Of a DNA stretch of 64,000 bases, positions 50,001-62,600 are shown piece by piece (the first letter of the stretch is position 1; the number at the start of each line of letters is the position of its first letter). Under the pieces are notes generated by a model that was given only the letters and a program-made list of their open reading frames with translations, was not told the DNA's origin and made no database searches. The translations under genes and the position numbers were made by a program. Source of the DNA: Hydractinia symbiolongicarpus (lineage: Eukaryota > Cnidaria > Hydrozoa > Anthoathecata > Hydractiniidae); NCBI RefSeq assembly GCF_029227915.1, contig NC_079876.1:27937828-28001827 (forward strand). The letters are read 5' to 3'.

Positions 50001-53000
50001 CCCCCCCCCCAATATATATAACCACAACTTTTTTATCTTCAACCAATTTTTTTTTTTAAACTGGACTGCAAAATTAGCCATTTTTTAAAATTGACAAGAG
50101 AAATATAGCTAATAAAAAATTTTGATGGAATTTAAAATTTTGTATTCTAACCTGTGAGATCAGACTGTGTCAGTTTATTAAATTGACCTGCTCTGGGTGT
50201 TGGTACATTTGTCTGTGCGGCTTCTTTATGAAGTGCAGCAGTATGTGAAAATATGTCATCATCAACCGCATCTAAAATGATTTCAGTATCTTTATAATAA
50301 TACCCAACTTTCTGTCTGTAAGCCAAAGATGGGAGCTAAGAGTACAAGCCGGAAAATTGTCGCAAATTTTCTGATGTGGATTTCCACAGGCTTACGACTA
50401 GTTCACACAGAAATGTATAAATATGTAATATTCTGCTAATTTTTTATTGATTAAGCTGGATTTTCACTTCAAATCAAGATCACATTCACTTCTACTTTTA
50501 TTTCAGAATGGAAACATGGCTACTTTTCATTAATTTCGATTCTCTAATTATTTTCCTCACTAATAAATAGGAACGAATTGATCATTGGCTCATCGATGAT
50601 ATATTTATATATCCAATAAGATTAACTGGACAGAATTAAGTGAAATTATTATTCAAAAAAAAAACCGAACAGGTATTAGAAACTGCATCAAAGACCATTG
50701 ATAAAACGATAAGAAAATGAGAAAAACAACATTTTTGGATTTTCAATTTTCCCAATTATCAAGAAAACTATAACTCGTAAATTCGTTTTCTTCTTTGTAA
50801 CATACCTTCTTCAACTTCTTTTTCTTTTTCATTGTAAGTATCGTACAGATCCCATGTTGTGGCCAGACATCCAATGTCCTAAAGAGTGAAAGATTTTTAT
50901 GCTACTTTTTGGGTAAGTGTGACAGTAAATTTCTTATCACACTTTTACTTGCTTCTTTTTCTTACAAAAAATGCTACACAAGACAAAGCACCATAAAGAA
51001 TAACATAACAAGTATTACTACTACTAATCAAAAAAAAAAAAGACTTGTTTACCTTTACTTCAACTGGTAGTGTTTGCATTTCTTTTGCTTTCAATGCGTC
51101 ATTGAAGGTTTGTACACCACGATGTACATACATATCATTGCCTGTCCTGTTTGCACATAGCTAAATTTATAAAATGCAAAACATGCAAAAACAAACAGGA
51201 TTTACTAAATCAGCATCCAGAATTATTTTGGATAATTATAATCATGTTTTCATTCACACTCTCTCAAATTTGTTATTGTTTAAATAACATGCTGTGTTAA
51301 GTATCGGGGGACCGTATTTAATAAAAAAGTTGATTTTTACTACCAGAAGATAATGTGCCTGTCTTGCTACTTGTGTCATTTCCATCTGCCCTAAAATACC
51401 CCAATTTATGAATTCTTAGCTACCTGATCATATTTATGGTTTCTTTCTTTAACGTCTTCTACATCGCTACTTGTTGCAACGACGCCGGGAATATCAAGGT
51501 GCCATATTGTATCTGTTTCTTCTAACGTGATTGTAACCTGAAATTGTTCATACACTTTCCTTAATAAATTTACACAAAATGGATCCAGTTATTCAGTTTT
51601 ATCATGTAGTGATTTTAATAAAATTAGGTCGATTTTTTAGGATAGGCTGCAAGAAGACATTAATATACATGCAAGAAAAGAGTTGTTGTTTTATTGTTAG
51701 TTTTCAGAGGCTCTAATAGCGAAGTGGTTAGCATAAGCAACAAAAAATTTAGATACCAATTTTTTAAGGTCTGTTGATGTGAGAGCTTCTCTAACTTCGT
51801 TTCGCTTTCTTTCAATATCTGAAATGTATGCACACTTTCTAGAGATTGCACATGAAAGCATAGCATTATCACTTTTTTCAAAACAAATTTTCAGATTTAA
51901 TTAAAAATTCATCTGCAAAATTTTAAAAAATTTTACCAAGTTTAAAAATAAAAAAGGTTCTATATTCAACAATAAGGACAAAAATATTATTCATAAATGC
52001 TAGCCTGAAACTTAACCTTTGGTAGACATGGTACAACTTGACTCATAAAAAAACTCATAAAAATAATAACACATTCAGGTAAAATATATTACCTTGCAAA
52101 CCAGCAAATGTGTGCAAATGACTAGGCTCTGATATTTCGTCTGTGACAGAATCTAGTGACGCTCGTGAGCTACCCATCATTGAACTCATTATGGACCTAA
52201 ATTTAAAATAGTCAGAATTACTGCTATAAGTTGATGTTGATCCCTCTTACTAATAAATGTCAATCCAACTAAAGCCAATAACTTCCATTTAAGGAAAATA
52301 ATAATATCAATAATTAAAAATAGATAAACCTAATTTTTTGTATTTCCATAGAACTCATGATCACAAAAACAGTCCTTATGAGTTCTTTGTTTGTTTGCTA
52401 TGGATAGCAAAAAAAAACTTAGAAGAGATGAGATGTTCAACACGTAGGTAAACAAATAACCAACTTCATTTTTACCAAACAAACATAATTTTTTTGTACG
52501 CAGGTTATTGCAAAATATAACCACCAAAAGATGGCCCAAAGTAACACAACTGTGCTGACTAGATAAAAAGTAAAATTACCTGGAAAATCCAGCTGCATAG
52601 CTGGCCTGGAAAGTACTTGCACCAAACATGGATTGGTTGAACATTTCTGAAGGCTATACAAATATAAATGAGGTAAGGTAAAGATCACCACCTTGATAAA
52701 AAATAATGCTGCAAACAAGACTTCTCACATAAAATTAAACTTACAGTACCAACAGAAGAAGAATCATTAAAGTTGATGACACTTTTACTGTTGTTCTTCC
52801 TAAAAAAGTATGTTTTCCTTTTACACAATAATTATAAGTGAGTAGTACTTTCGGTAACTAAAACTTAGATTTTCATGTTTTTCTTCAAGTTTGTCTTGAC
52901 AGTAAATATGTTAATAAGCAAATAATCTTATCTAATGAGCATCACAAAAAAAATAAGTTTGTATGTATTATGTTGTTTGTTTACTGAATGAAAGAACAAT

Positions 53001-53535
53001 CAGATGTCTCAATCATTAAATATTAAGTATTCACTCTACAAATATGTAAAATTTTCACAGTAAGGAGAGAAAAAACATGGTATATATATGCAATATTGAA
53101 GCCTACAGTCTTGGTTTCAGCCCATAGCTGACTTTATAAAAAGTGAACACATTACCCTGAATTTGACTGTGTTGTCAGGTCAGAAGAGAGAAGACTACGT
53201 GGAGTAACATCTTGTCCTTTTTCATCAAAAACCTACAATATAAAATAAACATGTTTACAATATACACCGGAGCAATAAACCCCTTGTTTTTTTCACAAAA
53301 GATTAAAAGAATTTACTAACACTTAATAAGATAGATAAAAAAGATTCACATTTTTAAATAAATCTCACTTCATACTAACCTGAACTGAAGCTTTTTTTAA
53401 TGGCACCCTGTCAAGTTTGGAGTCAAACGCTACATTTCTTCGACTCAAGGAAGTGCCAAACATTCCACTGCGTGAGCCAGCATTAGAGCTTCTCCTTCCA
53501 CTTGTACTTGTTTGCATACTTTTCCTACCTGTCAT
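41040..53535 (-). CDS. DNAI4: Axonemal dynein intermediate chain DNAI4 (WDR78)
   Basis: WD-repeat intermediate chain of a ciliary dynein (WDR78, related to Chlamydomonas IC138 of the I1/f inner arm), acting in axonemes. Twenty-four exons: 53535-53380, 53232-53156, 52799-52745, 52653-52580, 52196-52093, 51818-51757, 51537-51424, 51160-51053, 50878-50806, 50271-50152, 49575-49451, 48995-48893, 48253-48108, 47798-47712, 47303-47226, 46932-46859, 46242-46088, 45521-45380, 44882-44795, 44141-44013, 43844-43747, 43036-42961, 41679-41602, 41144-41040; 808 residues. The Ser-rich N-terminal half (1-390) has VFDEKGQDVTPRSL and YVHRGVQTFNDA. The WD half (about 400-790) has RLWSYEC, DLMKLKR, LISRYAAGMCFDFHP, AGTEEGHIHRCSC, FLSCSADWSVRLW, IDWSPKS and QQIEIWDLS. 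Exon 12 (VQNLYHTRQVAYRG) is the least conserved but is required to keep phase. Confidence 0.93.
46365..46406. repeat. Perfect 18-bp hairpin
   Basis: GCCTCACTAATTTCAGGG at 46365-46382 is followed after a six-base loop by its exact reverse complement at 46389-46406. Lies in DNAI4 intron 16, about 120 bases from exon 17. No TA- or TTAA-type duplication is obvious around it. Confidence 0.85.
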
Positions 53536-56500
53536 TCTATTTATTATTACCTTAAATCATAAATATAAAAAATATATATAAAAAATCTAACCATATAAAA
53601 TATACTTTGTTTGTTGAGTCTGTGATTTTATGCCTCACGTTATTATTATTAACGAAGTCATTGCAGTACACTAATAAAAGTGTAATATTGCAAGACTGCA
53701 AGATAGTTTGCTTATATGACACCCTTGGTTATTACAATTCTACATTGTAGTTAAATATGCGAATTTGAATGTACTACAGCAAAAAATAAGGCACAATATG
53801 TTTGTCATAACGCCCCTCTCTGTTGTGATCATTAAAATTATGGTCCCTAAAAAGTTTTTTAGCAGGTTCTATTTTCTTATAAAAACACTTATCTTATAAA
53901 ATCCCCTTGGGCGAATGAACAATTGAAAGGATTCGTCATTTAAATTTTGATGACATCAGCAATGATCTCAACCTGTCTGTTCCGAAACAGGTGGGTTGAC
54001 CCAATTTTGGAAAATTGGCCTAATTTTAATCTCAGGTGGTTGTGTAGGAGGTTATTTCACTTAATTAATAAGTCTTGCAACAAGACTTGAATGAACTGGG
54101 TCAGCCAAGCCATGAGAGGGAAATTAGGGAGATGGCACACTGTGTGGGCAGTTGGATGTGGCAGGGAGTTGTTTGGTAGAGTGTGGACCCTGTCTGTGTA
54201 GCTCAAAATGAGCATTAAATACTCTAGGACTCCTGATAAAGCCATGCCCCCACCCCTGGTAATAATAGACAGGGTATGTATATCCCTTGATATTTGTGAG
54301 GCTGGCCATGTAAAATATGCACATCTATCAATTTAGAAATAATAATTTCCCCTGCAATCATCTTTTGCAGCAAAAAAGAGAATAAGCATAACAGAGAAGG
54401 GTGTTACAAAAAGCATATGGACACATTTTTTAGTAGTAAAACTTTAATTTGACACACCTTGATGAAATATACACACAACACCTCATTTAGGGGGCATTGG
54501 CAATTAAGTTTTGCATCTGTTTGTTAATAGCAAATTGGTCATTAGGAGGAGAGACAAAGCTGATTTAAAATAAAAAAAATTGAGAAAAAAAAATGTTAAG
54601 CGTTAATGTCTTATTTTCAATTTAGAAAGTAGAAGAAACATAATTAAAAAAATATCATATAAAATATTTAACAAAAATTGTTTATCCAAATAGGCTTTAA
54701 CACAGGTTTGTGCATTTACAACATTTTCTTTGTGAATAAAAAAGTAAAATGTTTCACAGAAAAACTTCATACAAGGGTCCATATGAGAAACTAAATATTT
54801 CATTACACTCTTCAGGCTTCGAATTAAGGTGGCAGTAACTCTTTTAAAAATTAGAAATTTTTGTTTCACATAATCATATACTAACTAAATATTCCTTTCA
54901 TACTATATATCAATATATTTTTTGTTATAACACACTTGTTGCAATTCTATAGCTATAATAATAACAAATACTTATACCAAAAATATTCATATATAATTAC
55001 TTAAGAAAATAAACTCCCATCCCCATAGTGCCACTCCCTGATAAATCTAAGTTCTGATAACATTTTCGTTTCTTTTTTAGAATTGTAATACAAGCTTTAT
55101 AAATCATACAGCTTCTAAAGGGTTGCAGGATTTTTTTTGGTTTTTGAATATTTTCTTTTGACACCAGCTAGATGCAGCATGATATGGTAACTTTCAGAAC
55201 AAACAAAAGGCTATTGTGAGAAGAATATAAAAAAAACAAAAGTCTTTAGCATATCTTTTTTAATACAACCAACCCAATGTTTGTTTTAAAACAGAAGTCA
55301 AGCAAAATCACAAGGTAGTAAAAAGTTGGAGGTTGTGAAAACTACCTCTTTTCTTCTTTATTGCATATTTCTAAACGAGTATATCTGCTAAATGAGCAAA
55401 TTGAAAAAATTTAACAAAACCGCCTTTAATGCCCGAAGGCCAATATTTTCAGGAAATAACAAAAAATATGTATAGATAACACATTAAGTGACTTTTCCAT
55501 TTGTTTAAACAGTTAAAAAGGGTTACTTAAAATCGATTTGCAAAAAATGTTTTGGCCACAAAATTTATGTTGAACAAAATAGAACATTGTTTAAGATCCA
55601 GACAAGCACATTTTTATGGTTTTAGAACAAAATACGGTGTTGCTCAGGCTCCATACGATCATGCTTTGGTGGTTTTTTAATAAAATACGGGGTTGTATAC
55701 AGTCTCGTTTTTGCTATTATTTTTTAATAAAGATGCGTGATGTGATATACTTTAAAAATATTAAGTTTTGATCCAAGAATTTAAAAGAAATGAATTGCGA
55801 ATCACAATTGGATCATGGATCACGTCCATTAATTTTAATGCTGCTCTTACATAAAGTTTCCTCATTTATTATTTGATTACTGTCAGCGTTCAGAAAATCA
55901 ATAAAAAAACGTTACATAAATTTGCCCGTTATGAGGGGTCTCAGAAGATGTGTGTGTACTGTATATAATACACAGATATCCAGGGTCACCTGCGCATGCT
56001 CAAGAAACACTGTAGGTAAAAATATGTAAAACACTAAAAAATTAATAAAAAGCACTTGCTAAAACATCAAGTAAATTGTTGTCTTTTTCGTTCCTTTACC
56101 TAGTGACGCAGCATTTGCCTACATTTTTAAATTTACATGTTTATGTTTTGCTTCGCCTACATAAATCGTATCATTCAACCAGATATTAGGGGAGATAAAG
56201 CTTTTGCATGCATCTCCGTAAGAAGTAGCCACATCTGTTTAACCAATTCATCTCCAGGGTGGAATTTACAGTGCTGAAGTATCTCAAGCACGTTAGGATC
56301 AAATACGCGGGTGATATGAAAATGCAAATTGATGGCAGGTAAAATTATTTTTATAATAAGCACATGTTACATTACATTTACTTAATGAATAGTCACTACT
56401 TGAACAACCTTGCACAACAACGTGTTCGACTTTTTGAGAAATCTTTTTATTTTTTTGAAAAATCTTTATCCGTTCTCGAGATATTTGTCTTAAACTTTGC

Positions 56501-57020
56501 GCTAATTATGCGAAATTATGACGTCAGGAGTATGCATTGAGCATAATTATGGTAACTAAATATTAAAACTTATCTAAAATGTTCAAAATGTGTCAACCAT
56601 TCAAGCTTTTTCATATGCAATTAACTTTATTTTTCGCAGGAGGAAACCTTAAGATTGATAGGTCATGTATATAGCAAAATACTACTTAAGAACACAGGCA
56701 TAAGTCTAATATACACAACACACCACTTTCAGACAATAGAAACTAAAACCAGATAATTATGTGCTCTACTTTGCTGCTAATTATTTTTGCAGATGGAAAC
56801 CATCCCATATCAGATTAATGGGTTTCTAATTTTCAAATATATATAAATAAAAAATGTTCTTACAGCAAATCTTTTCCCAGCAAGGCTTTTATGTTGAATT
56901 TTCTCCTTATGAAGTTTTCTTTACAATGATCAAATAACATAGAAAAATCTCTAATGTTAGCTAGCTAGAACGATCAAGAAGAAGAGGAGTGAATGGAGTG
57001 ATATTGGTATTACACAGTTA
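53536..57020. other. DNAI4 upstream region and intergenic
   Basis: The DNAI4 promoter must lie next to 53535, but no clear RFX X-box or TATA element is seen. About 53930-54330 is less AT-rich than its surroundings and may be an interspersed repeat. A 62-codon minus frame at 56175-56363 has natural-looking codon use but no splice acceptor or recognised family. The rest shows nothing. Confidence 0.4.
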
Positions 57021-57693
57021 GGGACAACTGCAAATTAGACTATCCCGCCTAAATAGGCAATGATAGACAAATTAGGCGAAATTTATCTCCTTACTAGTCT
57101 ATCAACATTGAATTTGCTTATTACAGCCTTCTGGTCCGTGGTCGCACCGTTCTTTAAGGTTAAATATGATCTAACAAACCTCCCTCGGATGTAGCAGTAT
57201 TGTTTTCCTAAATGTTATGGTCCGTTTTGAAGATATTGCTTTTAATTTGTTTTGCTGCTAATCCGCATGCGCACAACATTTTTCCGGTGTGTTTTAAAAA
57301 ACCGCCGAAATAGACTATTTTGATTTAAAAAAAGATGGCGCATGGTTAGGCTATGATGCCCTAATTACTACGCTATCATAGACAAAATAAGCTACTTGGA
57401 CAATCTCGCCTTGTTCTAGTCAATTGAAAACGAGTTTGGTTGGTGGGCACGTTCACATGTATAACTTTGATATTCGCTATGCAAATTCTATGAAATTTGA
57501 CCTAAGCAAAGCTGACTAAGTCAGCAAGTAGTACAGGAAAAATAGTAGCGCGACCAACAAAGATTGCGAAGATATCGTCGATTAAAATTTTCCATCTCCT
57601 AAATAGACTATTCTCTCCAAATTAAGCTATTAAAAATCCCCTAATTTAGCTACTAGCTTATTTAGGAGAAATAGTCTAATTTGCACTTGTCCC
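57021..57693. mobile_element. TA-flanked MITE (Tc1/mariner-like), 673 bp
   Basis: Terminal inverted repeats run inward from both ends: GGGACAACTGCAAATTAGAC on the left and its counterpart with one mismatch on the right (GTCTAATTTGCACTTGTCCC), continuing at lower identity to about 55 bases. TA lies directly outside both ends (57019-57020 and 57694-57695). No transposase is visible. Confidence 0.8.
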
Positions 57694-59471
57694 TATCTAG
57701 CTAACTGTTATAAAGAGCCAAATGAACAAAGTGGAATTAACTATATACCTGTTGTAGTAATTTGGTATAGAGTCAAGTAGCGTGGAGCAAGAGAAGAAGG
57801 GGCCATGAGAGACTTAGCTACACATATGATGCTATGTTGTAGAGTAAACAAAACATAAAAACATAACAGCTATAGCTAGCTAGCTATACGCTAGCTAGTT
57901 TGTCAACAGCTCATTATTTCCAATAAACAATGTCACGTGTAATTAGTGAAACTATGTCCAAAATCTTAAGATCCAATCAATTTTTAAAAAAAAAAAAAAA
58001 AAATTAAGCTATAACAAGCTAGCCAGCTAAAATAAATCAAGAGCCAAAATAAATTAAGAGTAATCACACTACTGCTTCGCAGCCATGTTGGTTGCCCAGA
58101 TGCTATACCTCGCTTGTTCGGATTATCCCGCAATTTTCATTTGGTATAACAAGACAAGTACCGTGCTGATATGGATCAAGGTTCATTTTTTATATCCCTG
58201 GGGATGAAGCCATCAAATGTTAGCCTGCTTATTACCCTGGTAAGAGATGTATTTTTATTCTAGCAATTTTGTTGCTTCAGGGGGTTCTGCGATTTCAATT
58301 TCTACTGAAAATTCTTTTTAATCCGTGTTTCTCTAGCTACTCTCTCGGCTGTTCCCTGGAAAAACCATGGTTCGCTGACTAAATGTTGGAAATTTCAAGA
58401 AATCCTTCACTACTCTCTAGTTAGGGAGTCAAAAAATTAGGACAATTTACTAACCATTCCACTCTTCTTCTTGTTTTCATCAATATTCTATGGAAAGACA
58501 CAACTATCAGATATTCTTGCGGTCGGATTCACGTCATAACACTGGTTGAACCAATCACGGGCCAGTATTCAGGTTAAGCAGCCATTATGAAACGGTGTAC
58601 AAATGCCGTAATCATAATGTTTTTGTGGGGAAATCTTCATAACTACAATACTGGATTTTTCAAGAAATTCTTTTTTTTTTAGTCAAATCTTTAATATGTT
58701 TTAGATACTGCTTAATGTTTGCCATTTTGCGACATTTTAACGCCGTTTTTCTTGTAAATTCTGTTTAATTAAGGTTGCTACTGTGAAGGTTTGACTGTGA
58801 AAAGTCCACTTTGGAGAGCAACGAAGAAGAACATTCTGACCGCAAGAATGTGAACTCACCCGCATCGAGTGGGTGACACCCACAATCACAGTATCCTTAC
58901 CCGACTAAAAAGTTATAGATATAATCACCAGCATCCAGCAGTTTCGGCACCCTTGTTTGAAGTTACGATTAGAAAATTAAGTCTAGAATGCAGGAGTATA
59001 TTTCATTGCTTAGTTGCTTTGCGACTTTGATCAAGGTTCAAACTGTTTCGAATAGAATAATACTTTCATTGCGCCCGCGAAATTGAAAAGAGATTATGAA
59101 ATATTTCAATGGTGGCTATACGTGATAAAGAACAATTAAGAAATTAACCAACCTCGTCCCCAGGGTTCTTTTTCAGAGACGAGGTTGGAAGTTAATATTC
59201 TCATTCAATGAACTTTGTTTAAAACAAAGGTAATTAATGTTTCGTCTTTTTTGCTACCCGAGATAGCATGGTTTCTATTATTATTAAATACATATAAAAA
59301 TAATGTTTTTTTTTTTTCAAAACGTGTTCGAATTAGAACTTTTAAATATAGAAAATTTGAAAACTTCAATCTTCTGTAAAAGTTGTAGCTGTTTCGTCGA
59401 GAAAACAGTAGTCACATAAGACTATGAGAAAACTGAAAGAGAAAAAAAACACGAATTTATTAAAATTGTGA
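57694..59471. other. Intergenic, small inverted repeats only
   Basis: No gene seen. ATTCTTGCGGTC at 58513 and its inverse at 58838-58849 may bound another decayed element. CCAACCTCGTC at 59148-59158 pairs with GACGAGGTTGG at 59178-59188 around CCCAGGG, the same signature that occurs in the repeats at 1.4, 4.2 and 11.2 kb. Confidence 0.5.
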
Positions 59472-59477
59472 GGATTA

Positions 59478-60732
59478 CAGGCCTTGCCATGAGCAAATAA
59501 CCTCCCGAGCAATTAATTGTTCGCGTCAAAGTGTCCATGCGAGCAATTTTGCTCGCCATATTTTTCGCGAAAAAAAAATTTACATTTAGTCTCTCAGGGC
59601 ATCTTTTTCAGGAGAGGCGTGCGCCTTGGCACACACCTAAATTGTTTCAGGCGTGTGATTAAAATGCCTGCCACATTTCCAGTTTGGTCGGACATGTCCG
59701 TGGCTCGCTTAGAACTTTCGTCGGTTAAAACGTCCGATAGATTTTCGTCTTGGTCAGACACTTTTAGATCTCAGAATTATTGAATAGTCCTGGTCCTTGA
59801 AATCCACGAGCAAGCCTATTCATAGCCAACCTGACCATCCTAGCTAATTCACCGACTCCTGACTTAGTTAAAAAACTACGTAGACATAAATCTCTTTTGC
59901 CTGGCCCTTTCGTCGTTGGTAACCAGGTCTTACACAAGAAATCCAGTCATGCGGTTCTTAACTAATGCGGAGGTGAACGCCGACGGAGCACGGATGACGC
60001 AAGTCTGCAAAACTGCACTTACAGGCGGAACAGACAATTTATCATGGATTTAATTGTAGATAATTTGACGAAACAATTGGAAACCATAGCAGGTCCAAAT
60101 TTAATGGATTATTTTCTTTATGCCGCAACTGTTATTCAAACAATTTTAAAAACGAAACCCACGTGCGGTATAATTTTTTTTTCTGTATAAATTTTATGTA
60201 CCTGAAGTTTTATTTAAACCATGCAGATAAAGATTTTTTTTTAATTTGAAAACGAAGCATGTTTTTTTCTATTTGCTGAAAAATAAACAATTAATTTATG
60301 AAAACGACAATATAGTCATGCATACTATTTCAGACATGTAGAAAAGGAAGTTAAGGTTGAGAGAGTCGCTATACCAATAGACGCTCGATCATCGTGTTTG
60401 GGGTTCAGGATTTAAAACGTCCCCCACTTTTCTACTGCAAAATGAATGCGCAACAAAGATTAACCTTAATGCCCGTATCGCACGCGTTTTACAAATGACG
60501 AATGAACTTTTGCATGATGGGTGGAAAATAATCACACCAAATATCTTTTCAGTTTCAGGTTGAGCGTTCGTGCAGAAATTTCATTTAAAAGACCAGTCAA
60601 TTCTTGAGAAAAACGTTTACACTTATCTCAAAATGTTAATATTTACGCGAGCAATAGAATGCTCGGGTAACGAGCATTTACGCAAGCACTACGCGGACGC
60701 GAGCAATTGCTCGCAACTCATGGCAAGGCCTG
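59478..60732. mobile_element. hAT-like TIR element, about 1255 bp
   Basis: Ends are CAGGCCTTGCCATGAG and its inverse CTCATGGCAAGGCCTG, with GGATTA directly outside both (59472-59477 and 60733-60738). Inverted GCGAGCAATTGCTCGC-type words lie inside each end; the right one is a perfect 16-bp palindrome at 60699-60714. CAG-initial TIRs suggest hAT, although hAT duplications are normally 8 bp and only 6 match here. The interior matches sequence at 60.9-62.6 kb. No transposase is recognised. Confidence 0.65.
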
Positions 60733-61129
60733 GGATTATTCTCACAATATCACATTTGAACGCTGAAGATGAGAGAGCAACCTCAATCCCAGGGCCTGTA
60801 GTGTGTTTTGATATAAGGATGAAATGCAATGTGTGACAGCAAGATTTTGAGAAATAAGCCTGGGAAAGGTATTTTCCGCCAATCTAGAAGTCTCAAATTT
60901 GTAATTTTTTCCCTCTGCGCAAACTAAGGTTTCGTCGGACAAAACGTCTGATAGATTTCCGTCTTGGTCGGAACTTCCATTTGTTTAGAAATCAAAATTA
61001 TTGAATAGTCCTGGTCCTTTTAATTCACGAGCGAACATATTCATAGCCAACCTGTGACCATCCTAGCTAATTCACCGTCACTTAGTTAAAAGAACTACGT
61101 AGACATGAATCGTTATTGCCTGGCCCCTT

Positions 61130-61211
61130 TGTTGTTGGTAACCAGGTCTTACACAAGAAATCCAGCCATGTGTTGTTGGTAACCAGGTCTTACACAAGAA
61201 ATCCAGCCATG
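61130..61211. repeat. 41-bp tandem duplication
   Basis: A unit beginning TGTTGTTGGTAACCAGGTCT occurs twice in direct succession (61130-61170, 61171-61211) with no visible difference. It lies inside the truncated second element copy; the full copy at 59.9 kb has the unit once. Confidence 0.9.
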
Positions 61212-61499
61212 TGGTTCTTAATTAATGCGGAGGTGAACGCCGATGGAGCACTGATGAAGAGTCTGCCAAACTGCACTTCCAGGCAGAACAGACATTATAT
61301 TGTAGATTTAATCGTACATAATTTTGTGTTTTTTTCTTTTTATATTTTTAAAAAGCCTTTTTTCAAAAGGCTGAAAGTATACTTCTTTGGATTTTCTTTG
61401 GCTGCTTATTAATAACAGCAAAACAATCAGGACATCTACCAACAGGTTTTTCCTCGTCGCTGTACCCATTCCAACAATCCCATTCCCACCCCTTTTCTT

Positions 61500-62056
61500 T
61501 AATCTTCTGATTTGGTTCATATGAAAAATGTAACTTTTCTTTACAATCTATTTCATGAGAATCTTCCTAAGGCAATTCTCTATACTTTCAATGTTGACTT
61601 TTCCCATTCTCATCGGACTCGTGGATTTACTCTTGGTCTGATAAATCCCCCCACTGTGTCCACCAAATCTTTTTGCTCAAATTCTATTTGACTACAATCC
61701 TTTCATTCATGAAATTTTGTTTAAAATGCTTTCCCTTTTACTCAATTAGTCTCTCTCACCCCACTCAAGCTAAAATCTATGTTCATCTAGTTATTTTTCT
61801 CATTGTACAGCTAAGTATTAGTATAATCAGTACAAGTGACATTGTTTTGCACACATATGTATAGAATGTATAAAATTTATATTTTTGTTTAGTTTGTTTT
61901 ATTTGTTAAAGGTGACCAACATCATGTCATAGCCTCTGGCTAATAATGTTGGTCTTCTTGACAGTGTTAGCCCTATTTCAAATATTTGCTATTTAACCTA
62001 ATCTTACCAACAATGTAAAGCTATACTGTTGAATAAATAATTATATTCTATTCTAT
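61500..62056 (+). mobile_element. Non-LTR retrotransposon (LINE) 3' end
   Basis: A 47-codon frame from 61548 to the stop at 61687-61689 contains FSHSHRTRG and INPPTVSTKSFCSNSI, in the style of the extreme C terminus of CR1/L2-type reverse transcriptase ORFs. It is followed by about 350 bases of 3' UTR-like sequence and a short ATTCT array (about 62044-62056) after GAATAAATAA, a typical LINE tail. The expected final residues are disrupted, so this is a 5'-truncated, dead copy. Confidence 0.6.
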
Positions 62057-62600
62057 TCAACACCCGTAGAACATATTTTACAAGATGTTTTTTAACACAT
62101 TATGCACTGATACTTCGTAAAAACAACAACACAAATCATTAATCTCTTTCATATTTGAAGGAGCATCTAACATTCATGTGTTAAATGTTGAATGGACACT
62201 TTTTTTAATTTCTTATAATTATTTTCAAGCACAAGCAACTGGCATTCTATTACCAGTTTAAATGCTGTCACTCAGAGATGTTTTAAATTAAAATGAATTA
62301 AATATTTTTTAAGACGATGGAGTGTTGCAAGTAAAGGAAAATTTTTTTCTTTATTTGACAAAACAATTCGAAACCATAGCGGGTCCCATTTAATTGATTT
62401 TTTCTTTATGCCGCAAGTGTTATTTTTATTTAAACAATTTTAGAAACAAAACCCACGTGCGATATAATTTTTTTTCTGTATAAATTTTGTTAAAATGTAG
62501 CTAAACTTTCTGAATGAATTTTGAAGTTTTATTTGAGCTAGGTGGATTTTTTTTAATTTGAAAACGAAGCATTTTTTTTTCTATTCGCTATGACTTTACA

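Larger units (their letters stand above)
60929..62600. repeat. Truncated second copy of the hAT-like element, split by a LINE
   Basis: Blocks of 59690-60290 recur in order: AAAACGTC(C/T)GATAGATTT, CTTACACAAGAAATCCAG, TTAATGCGGAGGTGAACGCC, then after a gap of about 1 kb (61320-62350) CGAAACCATAGCGGGTCC and AAACCCACGTGCGATATAAT. The inserted part includes a LINE 3' end. The TIRs are not found around this copy. Confidence 0.7.

Noticed and set aside
51713-51745. TAGCGAAGTGGTTAGC word resembling a tRNA D arm
   Set aside because: No matching anticodon or T arm follows, and it overlaps a DNAI4 intron.
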